A DNA stretch of 64,000 nt. Origin: Vitellaria paradoxa (lineage: Eukaryota; Streptophyta; Magnoliopsida; Ericales; Sapotaceae). The DNA lies in the NCBI GenBank assembly GCA_019916065.1, contig CM034241.1, positions 1,642,562-1,706,561 on the forward strand, in the 5' to 3' direction. A model generated the notes under the pieces. That model was not told where the DNA came from and searched no databases. It saw nothing but the letters and a program-made list of their open reading frames with translations. The position numbers were made by a program, and so were the translations under genes. Below are positions 47,620 through 60,549 of the stretch, piece by piece; within the stretch, counting starts at the first letter, position 1; each line of letters opens with the position of its first letter.

Positions 47620-48127
47620 TAAGTGATATGGGAAATCGAAAACTAGCTCTGTTTGATTGGGTGGAAAAGTGAGAGGAAGGAAAAAAAGGAAGAGAAGTTG
47701 GGAGGGAAATTGATTTTTCATTTGTTTAGTTGAATGGAAAAATAAGAGGAAAGGAAGATAGGATGGAAGTTGAGAGAAAAAAGTAGATGGATATCACGTG
47801 ATTTTTTTTTCCTTCTATTTTTGGGGGGAAAATATGAAGGAAGATGAGAGAAAAAGATAGAAAAATGGGATAAAAAAGAGAGAATGGGATAAAAAAATAT
47901 TAAAAGGTATCCAATCTCATTTTTTTTAATATTTGTTTTGCATTAATTTTTAGTTATAATATATATATAAATATGTTTTCCATTCTCTACCTTTCAATCC
48001 CACCAAACATCATCAAGGAAAATACAATTTCTTTCTTAAAGGAAGATGAAAAAGGAGGAAGATAGAATTCCTTTCCTTCCATAAATGGAAATTGAACCAA
48101 ACATAGTGTAAAAGAGTCGAGCTCTAA

Positions 48128-48331
48128 GGCTGAGTTTAGTAAGAAAAAAATTAATATTTTTTATGGAAAAAATTAATTTTTTAGTAACTAACTTTTAACT
48201 TTTTTTTTAACTTGATATTTTTATTTTTTAAGATTTAAAAAAAATTTAAAATGTAATAGGATAAATTTAGCCATTTTAAAAAAGTCAAAAAATTAGTAAT
48301 TGGTATCTACCCGTTTTCCCCAAACGGTATC
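48128..48331. mobile_element. MITE, family D copy with TAA target duplication
   Basis: 204 bp flanked by TAA (48125-48127, 48332-48334). Ends GGCTGAGTTTAGTAAG and, reversed, GATACCGTTTGGGGAAAA. The interior matches the element at 29171-29347. Confidence 0.72.
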
Positions 48332-48895
48332 TAAAATGTACCAAAATTTTCTATAAATTTTTACCAATCTCGAATTATTTAAATTTATATAAAATCTTTA
48401 CAAATTTTTATAAACCTCTATAATCTATATAAATTTTGATAAAATTTTCTACAAATGTTCAAAAAATTCTACGCTAAACATCCTTTATCAGAATCTATTC
48501 GAATAGACCATTCAGACAAAATCCTCCTTTAGAATTGGTTCAAACGGAATCCTCTTAAAATCCATTCAAACGAATTTTTCATTGTCTTTCTTTATTTTTT
48601 TTGTAATTTGTTAATTATACTTCAAATATCAAAGAAAAAAAATTACCAAACTACATTTTATTATAATGTTTAGAAATCCAAACGGATCCTAGAGGGAGAG
48701 CACGTGTGGTCTTCTGCTCCATAGTTTGTAAGGCCTCCATGGAGGCTATTCCACTGTGTGTAGACCTGCCTCACCTCCATAATAATAAAGGAACCTAAAA
48801 ATAATATATAAGTTCATATTCATCCAAAAGGCCTAATAAAGAATATTAGACCAATTAATAGTAAGTATAGAGTTAATTTTCATGTCATATACTTA

Positions 48896-49291
48896 GATTA
48901 TGTTTGATTGAGAGGACTAGATAATAAAGCATAACTAATACTAAGAAATAACGTAAATAGATATAAGATAGTATTAATTTTTTATGTAAGATTATTTTGT
49001 TAGTATTTGATTGGTAAAATATAAAATGAGATAAAAATATGAATTTTAATAGAAAATATAATATGAAATAATTTTAAACTTTTAAATTTTAACGGAAATT
49101 AAAGTTAAGAATTAAGGATATATGCCATCCTACTTCATAATATTAGTAATCTCATATTTTGAGGGATTAACAAATTTTCAAATTGGTAATCCACTCTCTC
49201 TTTTTTTTATATATGTTATTAAACATAGAATTTGTGATATCTGCAAATGATAAATTCAATCCCTATTTTCACATGCCCAAACAAACACAGC
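48896..49291. mobile_element. Tourist-type MITE, family T1, copy 2
   Basis: 396 bp flanked by TTA (48893-48895, 49292-49294). Ends GATTATGTTTGATTGAGAGG and, reversed, GCTGTGTTTGTTTGGGC. The interior resembles copies at 12625 and 51306 (GTATTTGATTGGTAAAATAT, GAAATAATTTTAAAC). Confidence 0.78.
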
Positions 49292-51305
49292 TTAGATGCA
49301 CATAAGATGGAAACCTGACCCGTGTATAAAAGAAAAATAATTAATTTTAATATTTGATACTAAAAAAGTAAATTGTATAAAAGTCATAGTAAAAAAATTC
49401 TCAAATTACTGTAATAATCATATTTAATATTTATTCAAGTTGTGTTTGTCTCAAGTATTGGTTAAAGGAAAAAGCAAATGATAGTCTCAAAATTCATTTT
49501 GTTGTTTGATTTGTGATAAAAAATGGAAGGGAAAAAAATTATGAGATATGAGAAATTAAAAATAATTTAAACTAGAAAATTAACTTATTCATTAATGCAT
49601 TTTATTTAATTATATATTTTTTAATTCATTCTGATAACTATTTCCATTAAATGTAGTATTACCCTTTCAATATATATAGAGTTAATGATCCAATATTTAG
49701 TACAGGGTTAAAAATAAATTTTTATTCTTTTTAATTACATTAAGTATAATTCATAAAAATTTAAATTAATTAATATTTTTCTTTCTTAAAATTTTAATTA
49801 ATTTTTTTAAAGAGTGAAATAAAAGAAATAAAAAATTATAAAAGTAAAAATGTTAAGTATTAATCATTACTTTTTAATTTGTTTAAGTCTGTACTAGACA
49901 TGTAGTCAAAACGGTGTCATAACTGATGAACTGATTACTCTTGAATGAGATCCAGAGATTAGTCCCATGATAGTGACTTGTAAGTCGTCTGATTAATATC
50001 AGACAATTCATAATAAAAATAAATTTAAAAATTTTAAATTTATTTTATTGTGAATCATCTGATTTTGATAAGATAACCACTAACCTTGGCATTATGGGAC
50101 TAATGTTACCCACCCCACTTTCTATTGAATGACCTGACTTGTAAAAAGCAAAACCATGTGCGGAGGACAGAATTTTTTTTAATCTGATGGCCAATAATGC
50201 ATTTAGGTGGTTAATAAACATGAACTTCATTAGCGAAATGTGACACCATTATTGAGAGTTTATTATTATTATTTCTCTCTCTTTGTCAAATAAAGCGAGC
50301 TAATTGGGCACCCGAGGTAAAGAAAAATTAATGAAATTAAACTACAATAAATGTTCCCTTGGAACATTGTTCTCACAGTTAATTAATTAATGAAAAGGAA
50401 TAGAAAGGGATAGAAGGCAACTTAGTGACCGTTTGGAGTGTTAAAAAAAAAATTTAATTTTTTTTTATTCCAACTTTTTTTATTTTATTTTTTATTTTTT
50501 TCTCCAATATTCTTTTAATTGTTTATCAATTTTCTCTAACTTTTATAAATTTTAATTAAACACTTAATTTTTTCAAAAATGATATGTAACAATATCAAAA
50601 CAAAAAAGTAACATGTAACAATATCAAAACAAAAGTTAAAAAAAAAATTATTTTTTTGGCACTCTAAACCCATTATTAATTCCTTATTTAAGATAAAAAC
50701 TAACAACCTTTATGTTTGAAGTTAAGTTTCTTAAAGTATAACATTGTTTAGAGTTAAAAAAATATAAAATTTTACAAATCTTTACAAACACTAATTACAA
50801 GACTGTAAAAAATTTAAATTTTTTACTCGTTGCATAAAAAACGAGACACTAATTTTTACAAATTTATACAAACACATTTCAGTATAAGTTGTCGGCTTAA
50901 GATGACTTTTTCTCAGTTAAATAGCAACAAAAAGTCATATAATTCCAAACTGGCCTGTGTAGTGGACTAAGTGGAGAACACTTCACCCCTTGCGCATTTT
51001 TAAGGCTATATGGGTACGGTAATGGCTGGCATGATCTGATCCTTTTGTTTTTATATGGGGTTACGAGATGTTAAAATATTGTCTGTATTATTTTTCTACC
51101 AAGTGTATTCATATATTTCTTTCTTCTTGCTTTCACATCTCCGCTGGTTAGGAGTATGTTCAAACAGTGGATGGAACCTTGCTCCTCAGTCATCCACGGT
51201 CGATTGTTGTTTGAATATATCTCACCTTGTTAAAATTAAGTCATCAAATTAGTATAAAATTTTAATAAGTTCATTGTTGATTGATTTTTGAATTTAATAC
51301 TTTAA
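49292..51305. other. AT-rich intergenic DNA with fold-back fragments
   Basis: No gene seen. An imperfect long inverted repeat lies at about 49,915-50,150 (AGATTAGTCCCATGAT against its complement, and CAATTCATAATAAAAATAAA against TTTATTTTATTGTGAAT), probably another MITE remnant. Confidence 0.55.
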
Positions 51306-51689
51306 GGTTGCGTTTGTTTGTTTGAGGGATTAGATGATGGGGGATAAGTAATACCATGGGACCCACTGATGGGATTGGATAAAAGATGGAATTAATTTTT
51401 TTAGTGTTTGGTTGGTGGAATATAAAATGGGATAAAAGACATGATCTGATATGTGATGTGATAGGAAATAATTTTAGACCTTTGGATTTTGGAGGAAAGC
51501 AATCCGGAGAGGGGGGATAACTCATCCCACACCCCCTTATGGGATAATTTATCCCACAAATTCCTTCTTTATTCATCTAATCCGTCGGGCCCACGGATAC
51601 CAAACAAACACTTCATTACTCCTCTAATCCGTAAGACCCACAGATTACTCATCCAATCCCACATCCTTATCTCTCAAACAAATGCTCCC
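51306..51689 (+). mobile_element. Tourist-type MITE, family T1, copy 3
   Basis: 384 bp flanked by TAA (51303-51305, 51690-51692). Ends GGTTGCGTTTGTTTGTTTGA and, reversed, GGGAGCATTTGTTTGAGAG. It is the best preserved of three copies; the interior contains GATTAGATGATGGGGGATAA and GGGATAAAAGACATGATCTG. Open frames inside it are not genes. Confidence 0.82.
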
Positions 51690-53083
51690 TAATAGTATTA
51701 TAATAGATAGGTTTGAGATTAGTACTCTCCATTTTTTTGTTTGAACTTACGAATTTCTCAACTGGGTATTTCTCGGTTCTTCATAGGTGTGCAGAAGTCC
51801 TGTATGAAAGGATGTGTTGAAGTATATCTTGTATCGTATTTCGATTGTATACTTCTTAACTTTTTATATGTAAATAGGGGTCACGTGTGATAGCATGTAT
51901 TAGAATATATTTTACGTTGATAAAATAAAAACATCTCAAACTAGTATAACATTTTAATAAGAGTTTATCCACATATCGTCGATTAATTTTGAATTCGACG
52001 TTTCAACAACTATAAAATTATAACTTTATTATTACAAGCATCAGCAATGGCATGGAAAAGGGAGAAAATTAACCATCGAATCAACTACACGACAACACAG
52101 GTTACTTGAAATTTCTAAGATGGCTCAATGATTCGAATTTGTAGGGGAAAAAAATATGAAAAAAGTATAAGAAAACAAAATGAATAAAATTTTGTCGAAC
52201 TTCTTTTTTTCCTTTTTGATCGGGCTGAGAAAAATTAAGTAAATAGGTATGTGTAAAAAAAAAAATTAAATTTGTTATTATATTAATCATTTAGGAAACA
52301 TGAGCGGCATAATTTTATTTATTTTTTTAAACACAAATTCATAATTCAAATACAGTCTTAAATATCAGGATATTTGTAGAAAAGTGGCATTTGTATAATT
52401 AAATAACATCTTAATCAATTATTTTTTCAAAATTATGATACTTATTGCAAGGTTGCTTCATTTTGGTAAATATTTTATTTATTTATTTATTTATTTCTAT
52501 TAAAGAATTATGGTAACATTGCCCTTGAAAATTACTAAGCTAATAGTAAGCTTCAGCACGGTTGAATGCTTGAGAGAATCTTCTTGTGATACTATTGAGT
52601 AATTGGCATCCAAAAAATAAAAATTAAAAGATTGAAAAAAAAATAAACTTTGCACCCATGACTCATGAGTGACATGGGACACTTTAGTAATTAGTTAAAT
52701 ATTTAATAAATATTTGTAAAAATAAAAAAAATTGGAAAAATTAGAAATAAATTGAAGAATGTCGGTTAAAATTGAAAGAAATTAGTAAAAATTAATTTTG
52801 TAATTAATAAAAAATTGAAAAAATTTAATAAAAATTATTTGTTTTACGTAAAAGTTAGTGAGCTGAACGACCCCATAATTTTAATAATCGATGCAAGCCC
52901 TTTAGGAAGGAATCAATCCACAACTTTAGGTGGAAAAAACATGTGTATATATCTTATTTAAATCGACCAATACAGAATAATAAGAAATATTAATTAATTT
53001 ATAGTGTACTAAAGTATCCACCCCTTCCTTTTAAAAAAGCGTGCAGAATAAAAATAAAAATAAAATACATCTGCGCTCTTTGA
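51690..53083. other. AT-rich intergenic DNA, no gene seen
   Basis: No open frame with recognisable similarity and no clear repeat structure beyond short A/T runs. Confidence 0.55.
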
Positions 53084-53442
53084 GGGCTCGTTTAGAGTTC
53101 CAACAAATCTCAAAAATTTCTAAAAGTGAATTTTGAAATTATTGTGTAATGATTATTGAATGTTTATATTTGATTTGATATAAAATTGTTAAAATTATAT
53201 AAAAGCACATGTGTTAAAATTTTAATGGAGAATTTTAAAAATTTTTAGAGTTTTGTGTACTTTTTTGTACAAATGTCAGATTACTTTTTTTTTTTAATTC
53301 TGGCAAAATCCGTTGAAACGCACCATTTTGATCTGTTCTAGTGACTTCTGACAGCTTTTAAAATTTTTTGACACCTGAAACTGTGTCAACTTTTGAAATT
53401 TTTTGATAACTTTTGAGGTTTGTTGAAACTCCAAACCAGCCC
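53084..53442 (+). mobile_element. MITE, family B copy
   Basis: 359 bp with ends GGGCTCGTTTAGAGTTCCAA and, reversed, GGGCTGGTTTGGAGTTTCAA. Strongly similar to 56785-57136 (AAATTATTGTGTAAT, TGAATGTTTAT, TTGATTTGATATAAAATTGT, GGCAAAATCCGTTG). Confidence 0.78.
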
Positions 53443-55950
53443 TAAATATTCGATTCCTTTCAAGTTTCAGCTCGACAATTTGCCTTCTAAAAATCCACAG
53501 TCCGAGGATATTCTGTCTTATGATGGAAAGAATCTGATGTTTGGTTAACTTATTGTGATGTGTCTGATAACCAAGCTCTGCTTTAAACTCGAGAAAATAA
53601 ATCCCGCCTTAATTCCCCACTATGAGGCACCAAAGCGAATACCGTATCCCAAACATAATCCCTACGTGCTTTTTGGCTTTTCCTACAAATTAAATAGTGT
53701 TTAGAGTTTCAAAGAAGTTAAAAAAATAAAAAATTAGTACAGATGTAATATAAAAATGACACGTAATAAAATTTAATTAAAAAATTTAAAAATTTTTGAA
53801 ATTCTTTAAAACTTTTTGAAAAAATTTGAAAATACAAATAGCTCCTAAATAAAATTTCCTTTTCATGCTGTTTATTTTAGTTTTCTCGTGCAATGGCGTA
53901 TGCGCTTATCTGACTTGGGCTCGTTTGGACTTTGGATGAAAGAAATTTGTCAATTTTTACTTATTTTAATGTTTGATAACACTACCAAAACTTGTCAAAT
54001 TTCTTTTAGTTAACATATTACATAAATTGTATAATTTTACAATTATTCGTGTATTTTTTTTTATTGATACGTTAAATGTGTTGACCGGAAATATAGATAA
54101 GTAATATGAAAAAATATACAATTGGTAGATATTAAACCAAACAGATACATAAACAACTCAAAAAAAAAAAAAAAAAAAAAAACATGGGAACTTGTTTAGT
54201 TTTAACGTTTTTATCATGTACATTAAATGAGTGGACATAGTTTCCAAAAATAAAAAAATAAAAAATAAAAAAGAGTGAACATATTCTCGACACAAATATC
54301 CTTTAAGAATTGGGCCAGAATTAAATTCATCCATTTATGGTCCAAATCCAATTGATTTCAACTATAACTTATTAAAGGAGTGTTTGGTATGTTAAAATTT
54401 TTTGAAAATCTCTAAAAATTATTAATTTTTTATCTCATTGTACAAATTATGAACTCACAATTTTTATCAAATTATCCCATCTTTTGTCACTCCAAACATC
54501 TCTTTAAATGTGTCCGAGTTGAAGTTGTGCTAACATTTTTAAGTTAAAAATTATCACCCTAACAAAATATATTGCATGGAGTGTTTGCACAAACCGGCCG
54601 AGAGGAGAGTGATTAATTGATTTTATTTTTATAGATTCTCTTTGATTGAAACGAAAAATAATGAGAGTGTTTGGAGACATAATTTTAAGTAATTTTTGAT
54701 ATTTTTTTATCAAAAATTGTTAATTATAATTTTTGATGAGTTTAATAAAGTAAATAGTAATTTTTAGTAATTTCTAACAATTTTTTTAACTTTTGATTGT
54801 TTAGTAAAAATTTTGACAACTTTTAGCATTTTTTTAGTAATTTTGGCAATTTTTAGTAACTTTTACCAATTTTTAATAAATTTTTGTAACTTTTGAGTTG
54901 AAAAATTATTTTAACATAGTAAAAAAGTAGCAAAAGTTGTTAGTTTGCCAAACACTAAAAATTAAAAAATTGGTAATTTTTTGCTAAAAATTTTACTACC
55001 AAACGCCTCTAGCATTGTTTCTAAGAGATCATTTGATAACATTATTATTTTTCTATTTACATTTATATATTTACATTTTCTATTTTTATTTTCTATTATC
55101 TTTTTTTCTGAAATAAAAACTAAAACTGCGTTTGAAAATACAATTTTGTTCACAATTATTCATATTATGTTTTTATAAAATATTTAATTTTATTAGTTTT
55201 TAAAAAATTTAATTAAATTTAATAAATATATTTTATATTAATTTAATTATATTATTTATTAAAAGCAATTGAATAAAATATAAGTATTATATCGTTAAAT
55301 CCAATAAATATAACATATATTAATTATAATTTAATTATATTTTTTTACTAAAAATAATTAAATAAAATATATTTCATAATAATTTGAATAATTTAATTAT
55401 GATATTTTTTAAAAATAATTTAATAAAACATATTTAATATTAGTTAAATTAATTATTTTTAATTAATTATTAAATTAAATAATTTAATTATAATAATTAT
55501 TAAAAATAATTTAGTAAAATAGATTTATGTTAAATTAAATTAATATATTTTATTAAAAATAATTTAATAAATGTATATTTCTTATTAATTAAATTAACTA
55601 GTTTAATTTAATTATTTATTAGAAATAAATTAATAATATATATTACATATTAATTTAATCAATTTAATTTAATTATATTATTTATTGATAATAATTTTAG
55701 TTTAATAAAATATTTAAATAAAATAATTTATTTTAATATGATATGACAAAAATAGAGTGAAAACATTTTCTTTTATTTATATTTTTCTGCTTGAGTTTTT
55801 ATTTTTTTATAAAATATATATATAGATTTAATAAATATACTTTTGTCATCAATTTATAAAATTTTGAAAATAAAAAAAAACAAAACAAAAACGTTAACCA
55901 CAAACCTACGCAAAACCAGCCAAAAGCACCTAATTTAAGTTGTGTATAAA
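53443..55950. other. AT-rich intergenic DNA with small MITE-like units
   Basis: No gene seen. Short elements with ...GTGTTTGG / CCAAAC... ends occur, for example about 54,374-54,506, and an AT-only degenerate minisatellite with TTTAATTATATTATTTATTA-like units fills about 55,140-55,745. Confidence 0.55.
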
Positions 55951-56313
55951 GGGCTCGTTTAGAGTAAAAAAAAATAAGATAAATTGAGATAAAATGTGAT
56001 TTGGAGTTAATTTTAGTGCTAGTTTTTTCTGAAAAATCACAAATTGCGGGAACGGTTTTTCAAATCTGTTCCTACGGATTCAAAAAAAATTTAAAAAAAT
56101 AGCGACAATGGTACTCATTTAAAAGCTTTCGACACGAAGAATGTGATTGTATAAAAAATTTACATATTCGGTTAACCTATTTTTAGATTTTTTTATTTTT
56201 TTAGCGAAATATTGAAATTTTTTGAAATTAGTGATGGCGAAAAAATTAGAGGTAGAGAAGTTGTTAGAGATATATAGAGTTTTTTTGAGATTTTTTTTAC
56301 TCCAAACGAGCCC
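55951..56313. mobile_element. MITE with 22-bp terminal inverted repeats
   Basis: 363 bp. The ends GGGCTCGTTTAGAGTAAAAA and, reversed, GGGCTCGTTTGGAGTAAAAA differ at one position over about 22 bp. The flanking base triplet aaa is on both sides. End sequence overlaps that of family B, suggesting the same transposase. Confidence 0.82.
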
Positions 56314-56407
56314 AAAATGTTGCATCTACTCATCACATTTCGCATTCATTTTTTTGAAGCTGATCACACTTCGCATTCACGTGGATAACGAAAACGACAT
56401 CTCACTC

Positions 56408-56521
56408 GGGAAGGGGTAGGTCCGGTGCATCGCAGACCGTCAGATCTTGTACGGTATACTGTGCACCTTGTACTGTGCAGGAATCCGACGGTCCGCAGTG
56501 CACCGGACCTACCCCCAACCC
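56408..56521. mobile_element. Small fold-back element, Mutator-like
   Basis: About 114 bp flanked by the 10-bp repeat catctcactc (56398-56407, 56522-56531). Arms GGGGTAGGTCCGGTGCATCG and, reversed, GGGGTAGGTCCGGTGCACTG continue to about 33 bp with four mismatches, all transitions. A 9-10-bp duplication with long inverted arms fits a Mutator-like MITE. The RNA would form a strong hairpin. Confidence 0.75.
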
Positions 56522-56784
56522 CATCTCACTCCCCTTCTTATTTCCACGAATACCTTTACGTAATCTTGCTAGCCCACGTGTTCGATCCCTGGCCAGAATT
56601 ACGTATGTTTTTATTTTTTATGCATCATATATATTTTTAATTGCATCATATATATTTTTAATTGCATTTGCGAATGGATTTAGAATTACATATTTTGAGT
56701 GTTTGATTTATCAAAATTTATTAATTTGTACTTATTTTTTAATTTTTTCTAATTAAATTTTATCACATATCACATCCATATTAA

Positions 56785-57136
56785 GGGTGCGTTTTGGAGC
56801 TTCAACAATCTCCAAAAATTTTATAAAAGCAAATTTTGAAATTATTGTGTAATAATTGTTGAATGTTTATGTTTGATTTGATATAAAATTGTTAAAAAGT
56901 TTATAAAGTGACACGTGTCAAAATTTTAATGGAGGATTTTGAAAAATTTTGAAGTTTTGTATAGTTTTTTTGTACAAATGTTAGATAACTTTTTTTTTGA
57001 ATTATGGCAAAATCCGTTGGAACGCACCATTTCAGTTCATTCCAACGGCTTTCGAATTTTTTTTCAGTCTAAGAATTTGTCAACTTTTGAAAATTTTTTT
57101 GATTTTTTGAAATTTTTTGGGCTTCAAATGCCCCCC
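56785..57136 (+). mobile_element. MITE, family B copy with TAA target duplication
   Basis: 352 bp flanked by TAA (56782-56784, 57137-57139). Ends GGGTGCGTTTTGGAGCTTCA and, reversed, GGGGGGCATTTGAAGCCCAA. Interior matches 53084-53442. Confidence 0.8.
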
Positions 57137-57139
57137 TAA

Positions 57140-57683
57140 TTTTTTGTACTTTTATTATATTTTTTATCATCCAAATATCACCTAGAAGTAGAACCAAGCT
57201 ACAATTTAATAAATGCTCGAAATATTGACTGGATCAAATTTTGAGTGTCAAATTTTGTATTATTAAATATTTGGTGCGTTATCTAAAAAGTCAGAGGAAG
57301 TTGAAAAAATTAAAGAAATTTAGTAAAAATTTAAAACAATTGAAAAATAATAAAAATATATTAAAAAAGTTATATATATATATATTTGAACATCAAATAG
57401 TCCCATAATCTTAATACCAATGCATGGACCTGGCCCAAACCCGACATAAGCCCGAGTTTGACTACCATGCAGTCCTCTCCTGTTCTACAAATTAAACAAA
57501 TTAAATTTGTAAACTTTTTTCTTTTCTTCTTAAAAATGTTAATGTCAAAACATTAAAGTGACAATACGTATACGATTTTTACCAAAATCCTAGTTGTGAT
57601 TATACTCACGACTTCCATAATTAATGTTTGACGTGACCTTTGAGGTTTCAATGAAACAAACTAAAACTATTCAAATATGTTTT

Positions 57684-57715
<32 letters not shown>

Positions 57716-58080
57716 TGGTAGGTATTAAAAATAATTAATCATCTTGAAGAATACTTTGAGAAATTTTTAGTATGAATGCAAGTGTTTGTTTAACGTTAAA
57801 ATTAAAAATATTTTCAAAATAAATCACAAAATAAAAAGGGTATGTATTTTATTTGTTTTTTCGTTTGTATATATATGCATACATATATATATACATTTAA
57901 TTTATTTTTCTATTTTATATTTAAGAATATTAAACTCTTAGTAAATTTTTATTATAAAAAGAGGTTTATTGTTTACTTGATTCTATTCAACTTTTTTAGT
58001 GGTTTCTAAGCGAAACATTTTTAAATAGACGAGAGCGTCAAAATATTAGAATTAATAAATGAAGGAGATAAATTAAAAAT
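57140..58080. other. AT-rich intergenic DNA, no gene seen
   Basis: TA-dinucleotide run near 57,690 and low-complexity sequence only. Confidence 0.6.
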
Positions 58081-58600
58081 CAAATATAATTGAAAGAGTG
58101 TTAGTGTAATTAACTTTAAGATAATAATTGAAGTAAAATTTAAATTGAACTACATTAAATAGTTTTAGTTTAAGATAATAATTAATGTGATTTAAATAAG
58201 ATAATACAATTTAAACAGAATTGTATTAGATAATTATAAATTAAGATACTAGTTAATGTAGAATTTAAACAGAGTTCAAATATTTAGTTTTGAAAGTCAA
58301 CTTAATTTGTAAAGTAAGATAATAACCAATGTAGAATTTAAATAAAATTATATATTAAATAATTATTAGTTAAAATAATAATTAATGTAGAATTTAAATA
58401 GAATTCCATTAAATAATACACAATAATCAATTTCGACGTTAACTAACATAGAATTTAGATACAATTGTATCAAATAATTATAAATCAATCAATGTAAAAT
58501 TTAAATATAATTGCATTAGATAATTACAAATTAAGATAATAATTAATACAAAATTTAGAAATTAAACAAATTTAAATATTTAGATTTTAAAGTCACGTGA
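58081..58600. repeat. Degenerate minisatellite, about eight units
   Basis: Units of roughly 50-65 bp repeat AAGATAATAATTAATGTAGA, ATTTAAATAGAATT and CATTAAATAATTA with substitutions and length changes. Confidence 0.8.
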
Positions 58601-58966
58601 CATAATTATTGATGTCACACGTTTGCTTTTCCTAACAAGAGTAAAAAGATTGTATTTAGAGGGAATTACCCAGATATCTGACATCCATTTGAATACAGGA
58701 CACATTGTTGATTCTCGTATCTTCACTTCCCTAACACGAATGTTACGAAGATCGTGGGAAAATAAAGAGTTATCATGTTCCCACACGTCCGTTTACGTTT
58801 CAGCATAACGATTTACTTCCAAATGTGGTTCGATCAGTTAAGGTGGTGGGTACAAGTTTGATTTGCATGGGAAAAAGTTAGATACTATTTTCTTTGTTGT
58901 GACTGCGCTTCCTTGCTTTTCAAGAATTTTTTTTTTTTTTGGCACATTCTCTACACCAAAGTTAGA

Positions 58967-59260
58967 GCTCGTTTGGTAACTCAAAAATTAGTAAAAAAAT
59001 ACTAAAAGTTATTTTTGATGTGTTTGGTAAAATCATAAAATTTCTCACTTTTTTGATTTGCTACAGTAAAAAAACATACTAAACACACAAAAGTTATCAC
59101 TTTTTTATTTTACTAAAGTAAAAAATTTACCAAACACCAAAAAGTTACTAAAAATACTAAAAATTTCACTTGGTTCAATCAAATACACAAAAAAGTGCCA
59201 AAAAAAACACCAAAAAAACACCCAAAACTTAAAATTTTTTTGAACTTCCAAACACTCCTT
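58967..59260. mobile_element. MITE-like fold-back element
   Basis: Ends GAGCTCGTTTGGTAACTCAA and, reversed, GGAGTGTTTGGAAGTTCAAA, with a TTA-like flank on each side. Interior is made of AAAAGTTA/CTAAAAAT words. Confidence 0.55.
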
Positions 59261-60370
59261 TAATTGTCCTTTAATTGTCGTAAGAGCAATCGGTCAATCT
59301 CACTTGATCAGTAATATTTTTTTTTAAGGTATTTGATAAAGAATTTAGATTTCTCTATTCTCAGCCATTATTCTAGCGCAACCAAGTAGGTCAGATCGTC
59401 AAATAGTGTTGTTCGGGTAATTCATACACAGATTAATAATATATTACCCTAATTGAATATTTTTTCGATTAATTAAACATGGAATGGTGACTACAATAGT
59501 TTACCCCTCACTATTTTATTTCACCAAGCAAACGTTGCCACGGCGTGCCAATACCGAATATTAGGGGGACCTACTTTTCCGGATAAATTAATTATTTTAA
59601 AATGAAGTCAATAATTAATGAACAGAGTAATAATAAAAAATAAAAAATAATTGATGGATAAATAATGATCAAATTTGAAAATAAGTTAATATTTAATAGA
59701 GTTAGGTTGCGTTGTTTGGAGCACAAAAACTCTTTAAAAATCTCTGAAAATTTTTTAAAATCTCTATAAAATTTTATACATTCTCGCCTTCTTAAAATTT
59801 AAAAAAAGTTTCATATCTTTCTAAAAAAAAAGTCGATAACTAAAATTCGGTTTAATCAAATAGCAAAAATTTTTTTGCCATTCTCACTATGGATTCCTAA
59901 GCTACCAAATCACACTCACTTTGACTATTTTTTTTGTAGCGTTTTTAAAATCGTTCCAACGGATTGTAGAAATTGTTCCAACGGAATCACGCAGGTAACT
60001 TTTGTCCAAACGATTTCTACAATCCGTTTAGACAGATTGTAGTGTAAAGAAGTCATGACTGCTTAAAATTTTGAATCCCTTCAAACGAAAATCGATCTGT
60101 CGGAACAAAATTTTACTATTCATCTTAAAAAAATACGATTTAAGCGATGTGTATTAAATACAAAAAAAATTTTTTAAATCACATTTTTTTTCACTTTTTA
60201 GTGCGCGAAGCGCAACCTTAATAAAAATAATAACAATAAAATTGGAAAAGCGGCGATAATACAAAGCACTCACGTTTCCGATTTCTTCCACTACATAAAT
60301 AGTAGAGAGGAAGAGAGCGCTCCAATCCAAACGAATAAGGCAATATGTCCCCATCTCTATCCTTCCCCCC
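59261..60370. other. AT-rich region upstream of AMP deaminase
   Basis: No gene seen. A low-complexity segment at about 59,700-60,115 contains repeated CGTTCCAACGGATTGTAGAA-type words. The distal AMP deaminase promoter is expected in the last few hundred bases. Confidence 0.5.
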
Positions 60371-60377
60371 TATAAAT
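60371..60377 (+). promoter_or_regulatory. Putative TATA box of AMP deaminase
   Basis: TATAAAT 173 bp before the start codon, followed by a pyrimidine-rich leader with CTCTCTCTGT, consistent with transcription starting near 60,400. Confidence 0.6.
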
Positions 60378-60549
60378 GGGCGAGCCAGACTTTCTCTTCC
60401 CGATTATAAAACAGAGCGTTCTCTCTCTGTGTTGTGTACTGTAATTATTCAGTAGGGTTTCTCTGCTCGCTCCGACATATATATACATATCTATGTATAT
60501 TTATATCAAGGTAAATCTATAGAGAGAGATTTTGTGTTTAGAGCGAGAA

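Noticed and set aside
51489..51692. 67-codon frame
   Set aside because: Falls inside the Tourist-type MITE at 51306-51689.
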